From: Streptomyces fradiae
GTDB lineage: Bacteria > Actinomycetota > Actinomycetes > Streptomycetales > Streptomycetaceae
Length of the DNA stretch: 64,000 nucleotides
Direction of reading: 5' to 3'
Assembly: GCF_041270065.1 (NCBI RefSeq)
Contig: NZ_CP065958.1
Span: 3,038,001-3,102,000 of the forward strand
The notes under the pieces are model-generated. The model was given only the letters and a program-made list of their open reading frames with translations, ran no database searches and was not told the origin of the DNA. A program made the position numbers and the translations under genes. Shown here one piece after another: positions 50,541-59,205 of this stretch (positions within the stretch are counted from its first letter, which is position 1; each line of letters begins with the position of its first letter).

Positions 50541-50542
50541 AA

Positions 50543-50558
50543 CCCGTCGAAGGACGGG
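50543..50558. terminator. Short hairpin between SRPBCC and RpiR genes
   Basis: CCCGTC, loop GAAG, GACGGG: a 6-bp perfect stem in the 20-bp gap between two convergent genes. It is small but well placed. Confidence 0.6.
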
Positions 50559-50560
50559 CC

Positions 50561-51394
50561 CTAGTCGACGAACAGGCCGCGCGCCGCCGCCTTCGTGTCG
50601 AACTCCTCCAGGCGGGCCTGGGCGTCCGGCAGCTCGTCGGCCATCGCCTCCAGGAGCACCCGGCCGAGCAGCATCGGGGCGCAGGCGGTGTCGAAGGCGA
50701 GGCCGGTGCCGACGGCGGCCGGGATGAGCAGGTCGCTGTGGGCGGCGACGGGGGCGAAGGCGGACTCCGCGACGGTCACCACCTGCAGGCCGGCCGCCCG
50801 CGCGTGGGCGAGGGCGTCGACGACCTCGCGCGGGTGCCGGGGCAGCGCGAAGCACAGCAGGGCCGAGGCCCCGGCCCGTACGGCCGCGTCGATGCGGTCG
50901 TCGAGCATCGAGCCGCCCTCGTCGAGCAGCCGGACGTCCGGGTGCACCTTGCCGGCGAAGTACGCGAAGCCGCGGGCCTGCGAGGAGGCGGCGCGCAGCC
51001 CGAGCACGGGCAGCGGGCGCGAGCCGGCGAGCAGCCGCCCGGCCCGCTCGACCGGGGTCGGGTCGGCGAGCAGCGCGGCGAGGTGCTTGAGGTTCTCGAT
51101 CTCGCCGAGCACGGCCTGCTGGTACTCGTTGTGCTCGGTGTGCTCCTCGGCGACCGCGGGCACGCTGTCGCGCAGGTGCTTGCGCAGCGCCGGGTAGCCG
51201 TCGAAGCCGAGGGCCACGGCGAAGCGGGTCACGGAGGGCTGGCTCACGCCGGCGAGCTCGGCCAGTTCGACGCTGGACAGGAAGGGCACGTCGGCGGCGC
51301 GGCGCACCATGCAGTGCGCGATGCGGCGCTGGGTCGGTGTGAGCCGGTGCCCCTCGAAGAGCGCCTGCAGCCGTCCGGCCGGGCTGTCGCTCAT
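50561..51394 (-). CDS. MurR/RpiR-family transcriptional regulator
   Basis: A 277-residue regulator. The N-terminal HTH (about 12-80) is LTPTQRRIAHCMVRRAADVPFLSSVELAELAGVSQPSVTRFAVALGFDGYPALRKHLR. The SIS sugar-phosphate-binding domain spans about 125-260 (GLRAASSQARGFAYFAGKV, GASALLCFALPRHPREVVDAL, VVTVAESAFAP). In SIS regulators the effector is a phosphosugar, but RpiR proteins near hut genes in actinobacteria have been proposed to respond to other ligands. ATG at 51394. The shared 9-mer with the hutU promoter suggests it may control hut and itself. Confidence 0.88.
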   Translation of the reverse strand: MSDSPAGRLQALFEGHRLTPTQRRIAHCMVRRAADVPFLSSVELAELAGVSQPSVTRFAVALGFDGYPALRKHLRDSVPAVAEEHTEHNEYQQAVLGEIENLKHLAALLADPTPVERAGRLLAGSRPLPVLGLRAASSQARGFAYFAGKVHPDVRLLDEGGSMLDDRIDAAVRAGASALLCFALPRHPREVVDALAHARAAGLQVVTVAESAFAPVAAHSDLLIPAAVGTGLAFDTACAPMLLGRVLLEAMADELPDAQARLEEFDTKAAARGLFVD

Positions 51395-51441
51395 GCCTGC
51401 CGTCCCCCTTCCACCCGTCCATCTATTCAGTCACCTGGAAC

Positions 51442-51461
51442 TCTGCATGAGGATATGCAGA
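51442..51461. promoter_or_regulatory. Inverted repeat upstream of the RpiR regulator
   Basis: TCTGCAT and ATGCAGA arms, 6-bp spacer GAGGAT, 48 bp before the start codon. It is a good candidate for the regulator's own binding site. Confidence 0.5.
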
Positions 51462-51515
51462 CAGGCAAGCAGAGGACGGGGAGAAGGGCGGGCGCGAAGG
51501 CCGGGGGAAAGTTGC

Positions 51516-51568
51516 GCGGGGACCGCCGCACCCCCGTTTCCGGGGGGCGGGACGACGGCGGTCCCCGC
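51516..51568. terminator. Nested hairpins after cystathionine beta-synthase
   Basis: Outer arms GCGGGGACCGCCG / CGGCGGTCCCCGC, 13 bp perfect, enclose an inner CCCCCG-TTTC-CGGGGG stem (51531-51546). Together they make a very stable structure about 210 bp past the CBS stop codon. Distance and strength suggest a terminator or insulator; a cruciform binding site is possible. Confidence 0.6.
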
Positions 51569-51779
51569 GAGGGACACGGGCCCGGGTCAGGGCCGGTCCG
51601 CGTCCGGCGGCGTCGTCTGGAGGTCCGGGAGCCGCTCCGGAGATCCGTGACGCCGACGGGTAAGACTCTGCCGTGGCCTTGTTAAGGGGGTGCTGCGGGT
51701 ACGTGTCGCGCTCGTACCGTTTGCGCGAACGGACCCGAAGCGGACCCGCGGCGGCCCCGCGGCACCCCCTTACCGGGCC

Positions 51780-53174
51780 TCAGTGCTGGCGGCCGCCGCC
51801 GCTCGCGGCGAGGAAGGCCAGCAGGTCCTGGCGGCTGACCACACCGGTCGGCTTGCCCTCGACGAGCACGATCGCCGCGTCCGCGTCGCCGAGCACCGAC
51901 ATCAGGTCGGCGACCGGCTCGCCCGAGCCGACCTGCGGCAGCGGGGCGGACATGTGGTCCTCCAGCGGGTCCTCCAGGGACGCCTTCTGGGTGAACAGCG
52001 CGCTCAGCAGCTCGCGCTCGACGACCGAGCCGACGACCTCGGCGGCCATCACGTCGGGGTGGCCGGCGCCCGGCTTCACGATCGGCATCTGGGAGACGCC
52101 GTACTCGCGCAGCACCTCGATGGCCTGGCCGACGGTCTCGTCCGGGTGCATGTGGACGAGCGAGGGCACGTCGCCCGACTTGTGGGTCAGGACGTCGGCG
52201 ACGGTGGCGGAGGAGGTGTCCTCCAGGAAGCCGTAGTCGGCCATCCACTCGTCGTTGAAGATCTTCGACAGGTAGCCGCGGCCGGAGTCCGGCAGCAGCA
52301 CCACCACGACGTCGTCGGGGCCGAGCTCCTTGGCGACCTCCAGGGCGGCGACGACCGCCATGCCGCAGGAGCCGCCGACGAGCAGGCCCTCCTCCTTGGC
52401 GAGGCGGCGGGTCATCTGGAAGGAGTCCTTGTCGGACACCGCGACGATCCGGTCGGCGACGTTCTGGTCGTAGGCGGTCGGCCAGAAGTCCTCGCCGACG
52501 CCCTCGACCAGGTACGGGCGGCCGGAGCCGCCGGAGTACACCGAGCCCTCCGGGTCGGCGCCGATGACCTGGACCTTGCCCTTGGAGGCGTCCTTCAGGT
52601 AGTTGCCGGTGCCGGAGATGGTGCCGCCGGTGCCGACGCCCGCGACGAAGTGGGTGATCTTCCCCTCCGTCTGCTCCCACAGCTCGGGACCGGTGGTCTC
52701 GTAGTGCGAGCGCGGGTTGTTCGGGTTCGAGTACTGGTCGGGCTTCCAGGCGCCGGGGGTCTCCCGCACCAGCCGGTCCGACACGTTGTAGTACGAGTCC
52801 GGGTGCTCGGGGTCGACCGCCGTCGGGCAGACGACGACCTCGGCGCCGTACGCCCGCAGCACGTTGATCTTGTCCGTGGACACCTTGTCCGGGCAGACGA
52901 AGATGCACTTGTAGCCCTTCTGCTGGGCCACGATCGCCAGGCCGACGCCGGTGTTGCCGGACGTGGGCTCGACGATGGTGCCGCCGGGCTTGAGCGCGCC
53001 GCTCTCCTCGGCAGCCTCGATCATGCGCAGGGCGATGCGGTCCTTGACCGAGCCGCCCGGGTTGAAGTACTCGACCTTGGCCAGGACGGTCGCCTGAATG
53101 CCGGCGGTGACGCTGTTGAGCTTCACCAGCGGGGTGTTGCCGACGAGGCTGATCATCGAGTCGTGGAATTGCAC
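51780..53174 (-). CDS. cbs: Cystathionine beta-synthase with C-terminal CBS pair
   Basis: A 464-residue fold-II PLP enzyme. VGNTPLVKLN, PLP Lys K44 in YFNPGGSVKDRIALRM and the phosphate loop PTSGNTGVGLAIVAQQKGY, with GVGTGGTISGTG, match cystathionine beta-synthase and O-acetylserine sulfhydrylases. Residues about 340-464 form a CBS-domain pair (VADVLTHKSGDVPSLVHMHPDETVGQAIEVLREYGVSQMPIV; PVADLMSVLGDADAAIVLVEGKPTGVVSRQDLLAFL), which favours a regulated cystathionine synthase. It condenses serine and homocysteine in transsulfuration. ATG at 53174. It is divergent from the SGNH hydrolase gene. Confidence 0.9.
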   Translation of the reverse strand: MQFHDSMISLVGNTPLVKLNSVTAGIQATVLAKVEYFNPGGSVKDRIALRMIEAAEESGALKPGGTIVEPTSGNTGVGLAIVAQQKGYKCIFVCPDKVSTDKINVLRAYGAEVVVCPTAVDPEHPDSYYNVSDRLVRETPGAWKPDQYSNPNNPRSHYETTGPELWEQTEGKITHFVAGVGTGGTISGTGNYLKDASKGKVQVIGADPEGSVYSGGSGRPYLVEGVGEDFWPTAYDQNVADRIVAVSDKDSFQMTRRLAKEEGLLVGGSCGMAVVAALEVAKELGPDDVVVVLLPDSGRGYLSKIFNDEWMADYGFLEDTSSATVADVLTHKSGDVPSLVHMHPDETVGQAIEVLREYGVSQMPIVKPGAGHPDVMAAEVVGSVVERELLSALFTQKASLEDPLEDHMSAPLPQVGSGEPVADLMSVLGDADAAIVLVEGKPTGVVSRQDLLAFLAASGGGRQH

Positions 53175-53299
53175 CGTAGTCTCCGGGGTCTCCGTAATGG
53201 TGCAGCCAGCGTATTCCGTGGAATGCGTAGCCGGAGCCGCTTACGGGGCAGGAGTAACCGAGACGGCTCGGATGCGGCCTGAAGGAGGTGGCGGCCCGG

Positions 53300-54364
53300 A
53301 TGTCCAGGGCGAGGGTGGCGCGGCGGATCGCGGCGGGCGCGGCGTACGGCGGCGGGAGCATCGGTCTGCTCGGTGTGGCGGCCGTGGGCGTGCTGCTCGC
53401 CGAGGTCGCGCTGGCCAAGAAGTCGGTCGGGGGCGGGGTGGCGCCGCTGCCGCCCGGGTCGGACGGCCGGTACGGGCGGGAGTTCGGCCCCGAGGAGCCG
53501 CTGCGGCTGGCCCTTCTGGGTGATTCCACGGCGGCCGGGCAAGGGGTGCGGCGGGTCGGGCAGACCCCGGGGGCGCTGATCGCCTCGGGGCTCGCGGCGG
53601 TGGCCGAGCGCCCGGTGGACCTGCGGAACGTGGCGCTGTCCGGGGCGCGCTCGGACGACCTGGAGCGGCAGGTGTCACTGCTGCTCGCCGCGCCGTCGGG
53701 TCCCCCGGACGTGTGCGTGATCATGATCGGCGCGAACGACGTCACCCACCGGATGCCGGCCACCCAGTCCGTGCGCTGTCTGTCGGCGGCCGTACGGCGG
53801 CTGCGCACGGCCGGCGCCGAGGTGGTGGTGGGCACCTGCCCGGATCTCGGCACCATCGAGCCGGTCTACCAGCCGCTGCGCTGGCTGGCCCGGCGGGCCT
53901 CGCGGCAGCTCGCGGCGGCCCAGACGATCGTGGTGGTCGAGCAGGGCGGGCGGACGGTGTCGCTCGGCGACCTGCTCGGGCCGGAGTTCGCGGAGAACCC
54001 GCGCGAGATGTTCGGCGTGGACAACTTCCACCCCTCCGCGGAGGGGTACGCGACGGCGGCGATGGCGGTCCTTCCGACCGTCTGCGCGGCGCTCGGGGTC
54101 TGGCCGGAAGCCGACCGGCTCGACGTGGCGCGCCGCGAGAACATGCTGCCGGTGGCGAAGGCGGCGGCGGAGGCGGTCCGGGAGGCCGGCACCGAGGTCA
54201 CCGGCGCCCGGGCGCCCTGGGCGCTGCTCAAGCACCGCAGGCGGCGCCGGCTGCCGCTGCCGGGCGGCACCCCCGTACCGGAGGAGCACGGGCGGGAGAA
54301 CGGACACGGGACCGGGCGGGACAATGGACAGCGGGACACCTCCGCACCCCTCCCCCAGGACTGA
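53300..54364 (+). CDS. SGNH/GDSL-family hydrolase, membrane-anchored
   Basis: A 354-residue protein. The N-terminal RARVARRIAAGAAYGGGSIGLLGVAAVGVLLAEV is an uncleaved signal anchor. Block I has nucleophile S76 in LALLGDSTAAGQG, block III is MIGANDV and block V VDNFHPSAEGYAT with the catalytic Asp and His. The C-terminal ~70 residues are charged and low complexity (HRRRRRLPLPGGTPVPEEHGRENGHG). It probably acts as an exported esterase or lipase. ATG at 53300 has AGGAGG at 53283-53288; the GTG inside that site is too close to be used. Confidence 0.85.
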   Translation: MSRARVARRIAAGAAYGGGSIGLLGVAAVGVLLAEVALAKKSVGGGVAPLPPGSDGRYGREFGPEEPLRLALLGDSTAAGQGVRRVGQTPGALIASGLAAVAERPVDLRNVALSGARSDDLERQVSLLLAAPSGPPDVCVIMIGANDVTHRMPATQSVRCLSAAVRRLRTAGAEVVVGTCPDLGTIEPVYQPLRWLARRASRQLAAAQTIVVVEQGGRTVSLGDLLGPEFAENPREMFGVDNFHPSAEGYATAAMAVLPTVCAALGVWPEADRLDVARRENMLPVAKAAAEAVREAGTEVTGARAPWALLKHRRRRRLPLPGGTPVPEEHGRENGHGTGRDNGQRDTSAPLPQD

Positions 54365-54475
54365 GCGGGCGCTTAGAAAAGAGGTCCGCATCACACACCG
54401 TGGCCGGTGACCCGCGCGGTACGTGCAGGTAACTTCCCTTTCTGTCCGCCCACTCCGCATCCTCCTGGAGCCGTG

Positions 54476-55696
54476 ATGCCCGAAGCCGTCATCGTCTCGA
54501 CCGCCCGCTCCCCGATCGGCCGGGCCTTCAAGGGCTCCCTGAAGGACCTGCGGCCCGACGACCTCACCGCCACGATCATCCAGGCCGCCCTCGCCAAGGT
54601 CCCCGAGCTGGACCCGCGCGACATCGACGACCTGATGCTCGGCTGCGGTCTGCCCGGCGGTGAGCAGGGCAACAACCTGGGCCGCATCGTGGCCGTGCAG
54701 ATGGGCATGGACCACCTGCCGGGCTGCACGATCACCCGCTACTGCTCCTCCTCGCTGCAGACCTCCCGCATGGCGATGCACGCGATCAAGGCGGGCGAGG
54801 GCGACGTCTTCATCTCGGCCGGTGTCGAGATGGTGTCCCGCTTCGTGAAGGGCAACTCGGACTCGCTGCCCGACACGCACAACCCGCTCTTCGCCGACGC
54901 CGAGGCCCGTACGGCCGCCGTCGCCGCCTCCGAGGGCTCCACCTGGCACGACCCGCGCGAGGACGGCCTGGTCCCCGACGCGTACATCGCCATGGGCCAG
55001 ACCGCCGAGAACCTGGCGCGCTGGAAGGGCGTCACCCGCCAGGACATGGACGAGTTCGGCGTCCGCTCGCAGAACCTGGCCGAGCAGGCCATCAAGAACG
55101 GCTTCTGGGAGCGCGAGATCACCCCGGTGACGCTCCCGGACGGCACGGTCGTGTCGAAGGACGACGGCCCGCGCGCCGGCGTCACCCTGGAGGGCGTCTC
55201 CGGCCTGAAGCCGGTCTTCCGCCCCGACGGCCTGGTCACCGCCGCCAACTGCTGCCCGCTGAACGACGGCGCCGCCGCGCTGGTGATCATGTCGGACACC
55301 AAGGCGCGCGAGCTGGGCCTGACCCCGCTGGCCCGGATCGTCTCCACCGGCGTCTCCGGCCTGTCCCCCGAGATCATGGGCCTGGGCCCGGTCGAGGCGT
55401 CGAACCAGGCGCTCAAGCGCGCCGGTCTCACCGCGAGCGACATCGACCTGGTCGAGATCAACGAGGCCTTCGCCGCGCAGGTCATCCCGTCCTACCGCGA
55501 CCTGGGCTTCGACCTGGACAAGGTGAACGTCAACGGTGGCGCCATCGCCGTCGGCCACCCCTTCGGCATGACGGGTGCCCGCATCACCGGCACCCTGATC
55601 AACAGCCTCCAGTTCCACGACAAGCAGTTCGGTCTGGAGACCATGTGCGTGGGCGGCGGCCAGGGCATGGCCATGGTCATCGAGCGCCTGAGCTAA
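54476..55696 (+). CDS. Acetyl-CoA C-acetyltransferase (thiolase)
   Basis: A 406-residue thiolase. The nucleophile is C90 in [30 protein letters not shown] is the conserved NEAF loop, catalytic H361 is in [10 protein letters not shown] and C391 in [30 protein letters not shown] is the N-terminal block. It makes or cleaves acetoacetyl-CoA or longer 3-ketoacyl-CoA in the cytosol. ATG at 54476 has CTGGAG 5 nt upstream. It ends before a strong terminator. Assignment to biosynthetic or degradative class is not certain. Confidence 0.92.
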   Translation: MPEAVIVSTARSPIGRAFKGSLKDLRPDDLTATIIQAALAKVPELDPRDIDDLMLGCGLPGGEQGNNLGRIVAVQMGMDHLPGCTITRYCSSSLQTSRMAMHAIKAGEGDVFISAGVEMVSRFVKGNSDSLPDTHNPLFADAEARTAAVAASEGSTWHDPREDGLVPDAYIAMGQTAENLARWKGVTRQDMDEFGVRSQNLAEQAIKNGFWEREITPVTLPDGTVVSKDDGPRAGVTLEGVSGLKPVFRPDGLVTAANCCPLNDGAAALVIMSDTKARELGLTPLARIVSTGVSGLSPEIMGLGPVEASNQALKRAGLTASDIDLVEINEAFAAQVIPSYRDLGFDLDKVNVNGGAIAVGHPFGMTGARITGTLINSLQFHDKQFGLETMCVGGGQGMAMVIERLS

Positions 55697-55724
55697 CCGC
55701 CCCGCGTCCAAGCCGTGACCGAAT

Positions 55725-55767
55725 CTCCCCCAGGATGTGACATACATCCCGGGGGAGAGTTGTTTTC
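55725..55767 (+). terminator. Rho-independent terminator after the thiolase
   Basis: 14-bp stem CTCCCCCAGGATGT/ACATCCCGGGGGAG with one A-C mismatch, loop GACAT, followed by AGTTGTTTT. It is the best U-tract terminator in the window. Confidence 0.93.
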
Positions 55768-55909
55768 CCAGGTCACAGGGGTTTCGGGACTAAACACCCG
55801 GCCCAAATACCTGTCCATTTCGTGACGTAATGCACTGACAGGACGCGCGACCTCAGGACACTCTGATGTAGGAAGTCGGGGGGATCGACTCGGAATCGGG
55901 AGTACGTCA

Positions 55910-56866
55910 GTGAGCGCTCTGTCTCTTGCCCTGCTGGTGACCACCGCCGCTGCCACGGCCGTGGGCGCCGCGGCCCTGCACTCCGCCCACGCTCTCCGTA
56001 AGCAGATCATCGCATTGCGTGGCGAGATCGCAACCGCGCAGGGCGCGTCCGTCCCCCAGCAGGCCCGCGAGACGCCCGCCGCCGAGATACGGGCCGCGGT
56101 CGCCGAGGCCCTGGCCGAGGAGCGCGAGCGCGAGCTGGCCGAGGCGCGCGCCTTCTGGGCCGCGCAGGAGGCCCGGGACGCCGCCGACGCCCCGTCGCTG
56201 CTCGGCGGCCTCGCCGGCCCCGGCGAGGACGGCCCCTACTTCGTCCCGCGCCAGGCCGACTTCACGGGCCTGGAGGCGATGGCCCTGGAGGCCATGGAGG
56301 CGGAGGCCGCCGCGCTCGACGGCCCGGGCCGCGAGGCCGCGCTGCAGGACCCGACGGAGCTCCTCGACGCCTTCGACACGTTCGACACCTTCGAGACCTT
56401 CGACGAGTTCCCCGAGCTCGCCGGTGAGCTCGCGGGCGAGCTGACCGGTGAGCCGGCCGGCGCCGGCGAGTACCCCGAGGACTCCCCCGAGCTGGCCGCC
56501 GCCCGCCGTCGGCACCCCTCGCACCCGGACTTCGTGCCGGTCCGCACGCCCGTGGTCACCGACCACGAGCGCACGGTGGCGCGGCTTGAGGAGCTGGCCG
56601 ACACCCGTACGGCGCTGACCGACGTCCGTCCCGGCCCGCTGGGCACCCTGGACGTGTACGTGTTCGCCGACGGCACCACGCTGTGCATGACCCCGGGCCA
56701 CCGCGAGACCGCCGAGCGGCTCGCCGGTGCCCTGCGCGCCGGACAGACCCCCGTCCTGCTCGGCGGCTCGGGCGTCTCCGGCGCCTACGCCCTGACCTTC
56801 TCCTGCGGCGAGGCGCCCGAGGACAACGTCTACATCCTCGCGGACCGCGTGATCGCCAGCCTGTAG
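55910..56866 (+). CDS. Membrane-anchored coiled-coil protein of unknown function
   Basis: A 318-residue protein. An N-terminal TM (LSLALLVTTAAATAVGAAAL) precedes a coiled coil (about 50-95; IRAAVAEALAEERERELAEARAFWAAQEARD). An acidic repeat follows with FDTFDTFETFDEFPELAGELAGELTGE. A C-terminal alpha/beta domain (about 205-318) carries ELADTRTALTDVRPGPLGTLDVYVFADGTTLC, HRETAERLAGALRAGQTPVLLGG and SCGEAPEDNVYILADRVIASL. No enzyme motif seen. GTG at 55910 with GGGAG about 10 nt upstream. It stands alone between the terminator and convergent small gene. I do not recognise the family. Confidence 0.65.
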   Translation: MSALSLALLVTTAAATAVGAAALHSAHALRKQIIALRGEIATAQGASVPQQARETPAAEIRAAVAEALAEERERELAEARAFWAAQEARDAADAPSLLGGLAGPGEDGPYFVPRQADFTGLEAMALEAMEAEAAALDGPGREAALQDPTELLDAFDTFDTFETFDEFPELAGELAGELTGEPAGAGEYPEDSPELAAARRRHPSHPDFVPVRTPVVTDHERTVARLEELADTRTALTDVRPGPLGTLDVYVFADGTTLCMTPGHRETAERLAGALRAGQTPVLLGGSGVSGAYALTFSCGEAPEDNVYILADRVIASL

Positions 56867-56902
56867 GGCCCCTGGGGGCGCCGTACGGCCCCTACAGGCC
56901 CC

Positions 56903-57232
56903 CTACAGGCCCGCGCGGGCCTGTGCCGCCCGTACGAGTTCCACGGCCTCGTCCAGGTCCCCTCCGGGGGCTCCTGCCGGGGCCGTACGCATACTTTCGG
57001 CCAGATCCGCGGCGGCGACCGCGAGTTGGTCGGCGACCACGAACACCCCGGCGTCGGGCATGGTCCGGGGCTCCCGCTCCGGGTCCTCCAGACGCTGCGC
57101 CCGGGCCGCCAACTCCCTGGCCAGCGCGAGGCCCTCGGCGGCGGCACCGCGCTGGAGGCGGCTCTGCGGGGCGGCCCGCAGCCGGTCGGCGAAGCGCTCG
57201 GCGGCGGCGGTCAGTTCGGTCGTATCGCGCAC
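56903..57232 (-). CDS. Small helical hypothetical protein, 109 aa
   Basis: An all-helical protein: TELTAAAERFADRLRAAPQSRLQRGAAAEGLALARELAARAQRLED and PDAGVFVVADQLAVAAADLAESM, DLDEAVELVRAAQARAGL. No Cys, TM or known motif. Codon use matches neighbours and the start (ATG at 57232) is followed by typical actinobacterial sequence. It is convergent with the coiled-coil gene; a direct repeat ccctacaggcc sits between them. I do not recognise the family. Confidence 0.6.
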   Translation of the reverse strand: MRDTTELTAAAERFADRLRAAPQSRLQRGAAAEGLALARELAARAQRLEDPEREPRTMPDAGVFVVADQLAVAAADLAESMRTAPAGAPGGDLDEAVELVRAAQARAGL

Positions 57233-57331
57233 CCCGCGACCCTACGCGCCGTCCGGGGACCATTGCCAACGGGCGAACGCTCGGGCACGGTGACGTGAAG
57301 GAGCACAGGCACAACGCGTCCGGAGGCGCCG

Positions 57332-57562
57332 ATGTCCCGCACATTCTCCGAAGAGACCCATCGCAATCTGCTGGCCCGCATCCCCCGTTGCACCGGTCGT
57401 GAGGTGTCCGACTGGCTGAAGGCCGTCGAGGAGGGTCCGTCCCTCATCCGTTTCGAGGAGAAGGTCAGCTGGCTGCGCGGCGAGCACGGGCTCGCCTACG
57501 GGCACGCCAAGGCGATCATCCACGAGTACGACCTGCGGAGGGCCGCCCGCCGCATGCTCTGA
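57332..57562 (+). CDS. DUF4287-like small protein, 76 aa
   Basis: A compact helical protein: SEETHRNLLARIPRCTGREVSDWLKAVEEGP, then RFEEKVSWLRGEHGLAYGHAKAIIHEYDLRRA. The TGxxxxxWxxxL...WLRxxHGLxxGHAxAIVHE pattern is that of DUF4287 proteins. Function is unknown. ATG at 57332 with GGAGG at -7 (tccggaggcgccg). Conserved domain and good codon use make it real. Confidence 0.8.
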   Translation: MSRTFSEETHRNLLARIPRCTGREVSDWLKAVEEGPSLIRFEEKVSWLRGEHGLAYGHAKAIIHEYDLRRAARRML

Positions 57563-57586
57563 CCCGCCGGTCGGAGCCCACTCCCC

Positions 57587-58459
57587 TCAGTTGACGTGCC
57601 GGCCGAGGAAGTCGCGGACCAGCTCCGCGATCTCCTCGCCGTGCGTCTCGAGGGCGAAGTGCCCGGCGTCGAGGAGATGGATCTCGGCGTCCGGCAGATC
57701 GCGGGCGAAGGCCTCGGCGCCGGCCGGGCCGAAGATCTCGTCGCCGCGGCCCCAGGCGGCGAGCAGCGGCGGCCGGTGGGTGCGGAAGTACTCCTGGAAG
57801 GCCGGGTAGCCGTCCAGGTTGAACTGGTAGTCCCAGAACAGCTGGAGCTGGATCTCCTGGTTGCCCGGCCGGTCGAGGCCTGCCTGGTCGAGGGTCCAGG
57901 CCTCCGGGCCGATCCGGTCCAGCCGGTCGGCCGGCACACCGTGGGTGTACTGCCAGCGGGTGGCCTCGGGGGTGAGCAGCGCGCGCACCCCGTCCTCGTT
58001 GGCCTCGCGGTCCTTGGCGTGGGCGAAGAGCACGTCCCAGAAGGGCGTGAAGCCTTCCAGGTAGGCGTTGCCGCTCTGGGTGACGATCGCGGTGACCCGC
58101 TCGGGGTGCCGGGCGGCGATGCGCAGGCCGATGGGTGCGCCGTAGTCCTGGATGTAGAGGGCGAAGCGGTCGGCGCCGAGCCGGTCGAGCAGCTTCAGGG
58201 TGATCTCGGTGAGCTTCTCGAAGCTGTAGTCGAAGGCGTCCACGGCGGGCGCGGCGGAGGCGCCGAAGCCGATGTGGTCGGGTGCGATCAGGTGGTACGA
58301 GTCGGCGAGCGCGGCCATCAGGCCCCGGTACATGTGCGAGCTGCTCGGGAAGCCGTGCAGCAGCACCAGGGTGGGGCGCGAGGGGTCGCCGGCCTCCCGG
58401 TAGAAGACCTCAAGGCCGTCGATGTTCTCGGTGCGGGCGCGCAGGGCGAATGCGGACAT
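57587..58459 (-). CDS. Alpha/beta hydrolase, haloalkane dehalogenase/epoxide hydrolase-like
   Basis: A 290-residue enzyme. The oxyanion motif is VLLHGFPSSSHMY. The nucleophile is the Asp of LYIQDYGAPIGLRIA, an Asp-type elbow as in dehalogenases and epoxide hydrolases, not the Ser of esterases. The acid is in WGRGDEIFGPAGAEAF and the general base His is in LLDAGHFALETHGEEI. ATG at 58459. It is divergent from a TetR regulator, with two palindromic operators between them. Expression is therefore probably induced by an unknown xenobiotic or metabolite. Confidence 0.88.
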   Translation of the reverse strand: MSAFALRARTENIDGLEVFYREAGDPSRPTLVLLHGFPSSSHMYRGLMAALADSYHLIAPDHIGFGASAAPAVDAFDYSFEKLTEITLKLLDRLGADRFALYIQDYGAPIGLRIAARHPERVTAIVTQSGNAYLEGFTPFWDVLFAHAKDREANEDGVRALLTPEATRWQYTHGVPADRLDRIGPEAWTLDQAGLDRPGNQEIQLQLFWDYQFNLDGYPAFQEYFRTHRPPLLAAWGRGDEIFGPAGAEAFARDLPDAEIHLLDAGHFALETHGEEIAELVRDFLGRHVN

Positions 58460-58477
58460 GGGACCTCCCCGGACGGT

Positions 58478-58495
58478 GGAGAACGATCGTTCTCC
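58478..58495. promoter_or_regulatory. Perfect palindromic operator (TetR site 1)
   Basis: GGAGAACGATCGTTCTCC is an 18-bp perfect palindrome 19 bp upstream of the hydrolase start. It is the same motif as the site at 58513. Confidence 0.85.
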
Positions 58496-58512
58496 CGATG
58501 CCCTGTAGAGTA

Positions 58513-58530
58513 GGAGAACGATGGTTCTCC
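58513..58530. promoter_or_regulatory. Near-perfect palindromic operator (TetR site 2)
   Basis: GGAGAACGATGGTTCTCC differs from site 1 by one base. Its centre is 35 bp from the first, and it lies 33 bp before the TetR start. Together the sites cover both divergent promoters. Confidence 0.85.
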
Positions 58531-58562
58531 CCGCAAGGGCGCTTTCCGAGGAGTGATCGGTG

Positions 58563-59123
58563 ATGGACGCGGAGACCGCGGAGCTGAAGCTCCTTCAGAC
58601 GGCCGAGACGCTGTTCGACGAGAAGGGCGTCCAGGCCGTCGGCATGGACGCCATCCGCGGCGCCTCCGGGGTCTCCCTCAAGCGCCTCTACCAGCTCTTC
58701 CCGTCCAAGGACCATCTGGTCTGGGCGGTCCTGGAGCGCCGCGACAAGGCGGTGCGCGAGGCCATCGCCGCCCATGGCGCCACCCACGCCACCACCCCGT
58801 ACCAGCGGGCCCTCGCGGTCTTCGACTATCTCGGCGCCTGGTTCGCCGAGCCCGACTTCCGGGGCTGCGCCTTCATCAACACCTTCGGCGAGATGGGCGG
58901 CATCTCCCCCGACATCGCCGGCCTCGCCCGCGGCCACAAGCAGGCCCTGCGGGACTACTTCGCCGAGCAGACCGGGGCCATGAACGCCCCGCCCGCCCTC
59001 GCCGACCAGCTCGCCCTGCTCGCCAACGGCGCCATGGTCGTGGCCGGCATCAACGGCACCTCCGAGCCGGCCGCCCAGGCCAAGGACGCGGCGCGGGTGC
59101 TGCTCGACGCGTACGTGGACTGA
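58563..59123 (+). CDS. TetR-family transcriptional regulator
   Basis: A 186-residue repressor. The HTH is at about 8-50 (KLLQTAETLFDEKGVQAVGMDAIRGASGVSLKRLYQLFPSKDHLVWAVL), and the C-terminal ligand domain is helical (CAFINTFGEMGG; LALLANGAMVVAGINGT). ATG at 58563 has GAGGAG at -9; a GTG just before is also possible. The two GAGAACGATCGTTCTC operators upstream make it the likely regulator of itself and of the divergent hydrolase gene. The effector is unknown. Confidence 0.9.
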   Translation: MDAETAELKLLQTAETLFDEKGVQAVGMDAIRGASGVSLKRLYQLFPSKDHLVWAVLERRDKAVREAIAAHGATHATTPYQRALAVFDYLGAWFAEPDFRGCAFINTFGEMGGISPDIAGLARGHKQALRDYFAEQTGAMNAPPALADQLALLANGAMVVAGINGTSEPAAQAKDAARVLLDAYVD

Positions 59124-59141
59124 GCGACACCGGGGAACGCG

Positions 59142-59176
59142 GAAGGGCCCGCCCGGCGGATGCCGGACGGGCCCTT
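59142..59176. terminator. Bidirectional terminator between TetR and Bax-inhibitor genes
   Basis: GAAGGGCCCG-C-CCGGC, loop GGAT, GCCGG-A-CGGGCCCTTC: a 15-bp stem with one mismatch serving two convergent genes. Confidence 0.88.
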
Positions 59177-59205
59177 CTCAGTTCACGCCGTGGTCACACG
59201 GTGCG

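Larger units (their letters stand above)
51395..51779. other. Intergenic region between RpiR and cystathionine beta-synthase genes
   Basis: 385 bp without a recognisable gene; both flanking genes are minus strand. It holds the RpiR promoter side with the 7-bp-arm inverted repeat at 51442-51461 and the TCTATTCAG copy, then the nested hairpin at 51516-51568, and a G/C-rich 3' region after the cystathionine beta-synthase stop. It may be two functional parts: CBS terminator and RpiR promoter. Confidence 0.5.
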
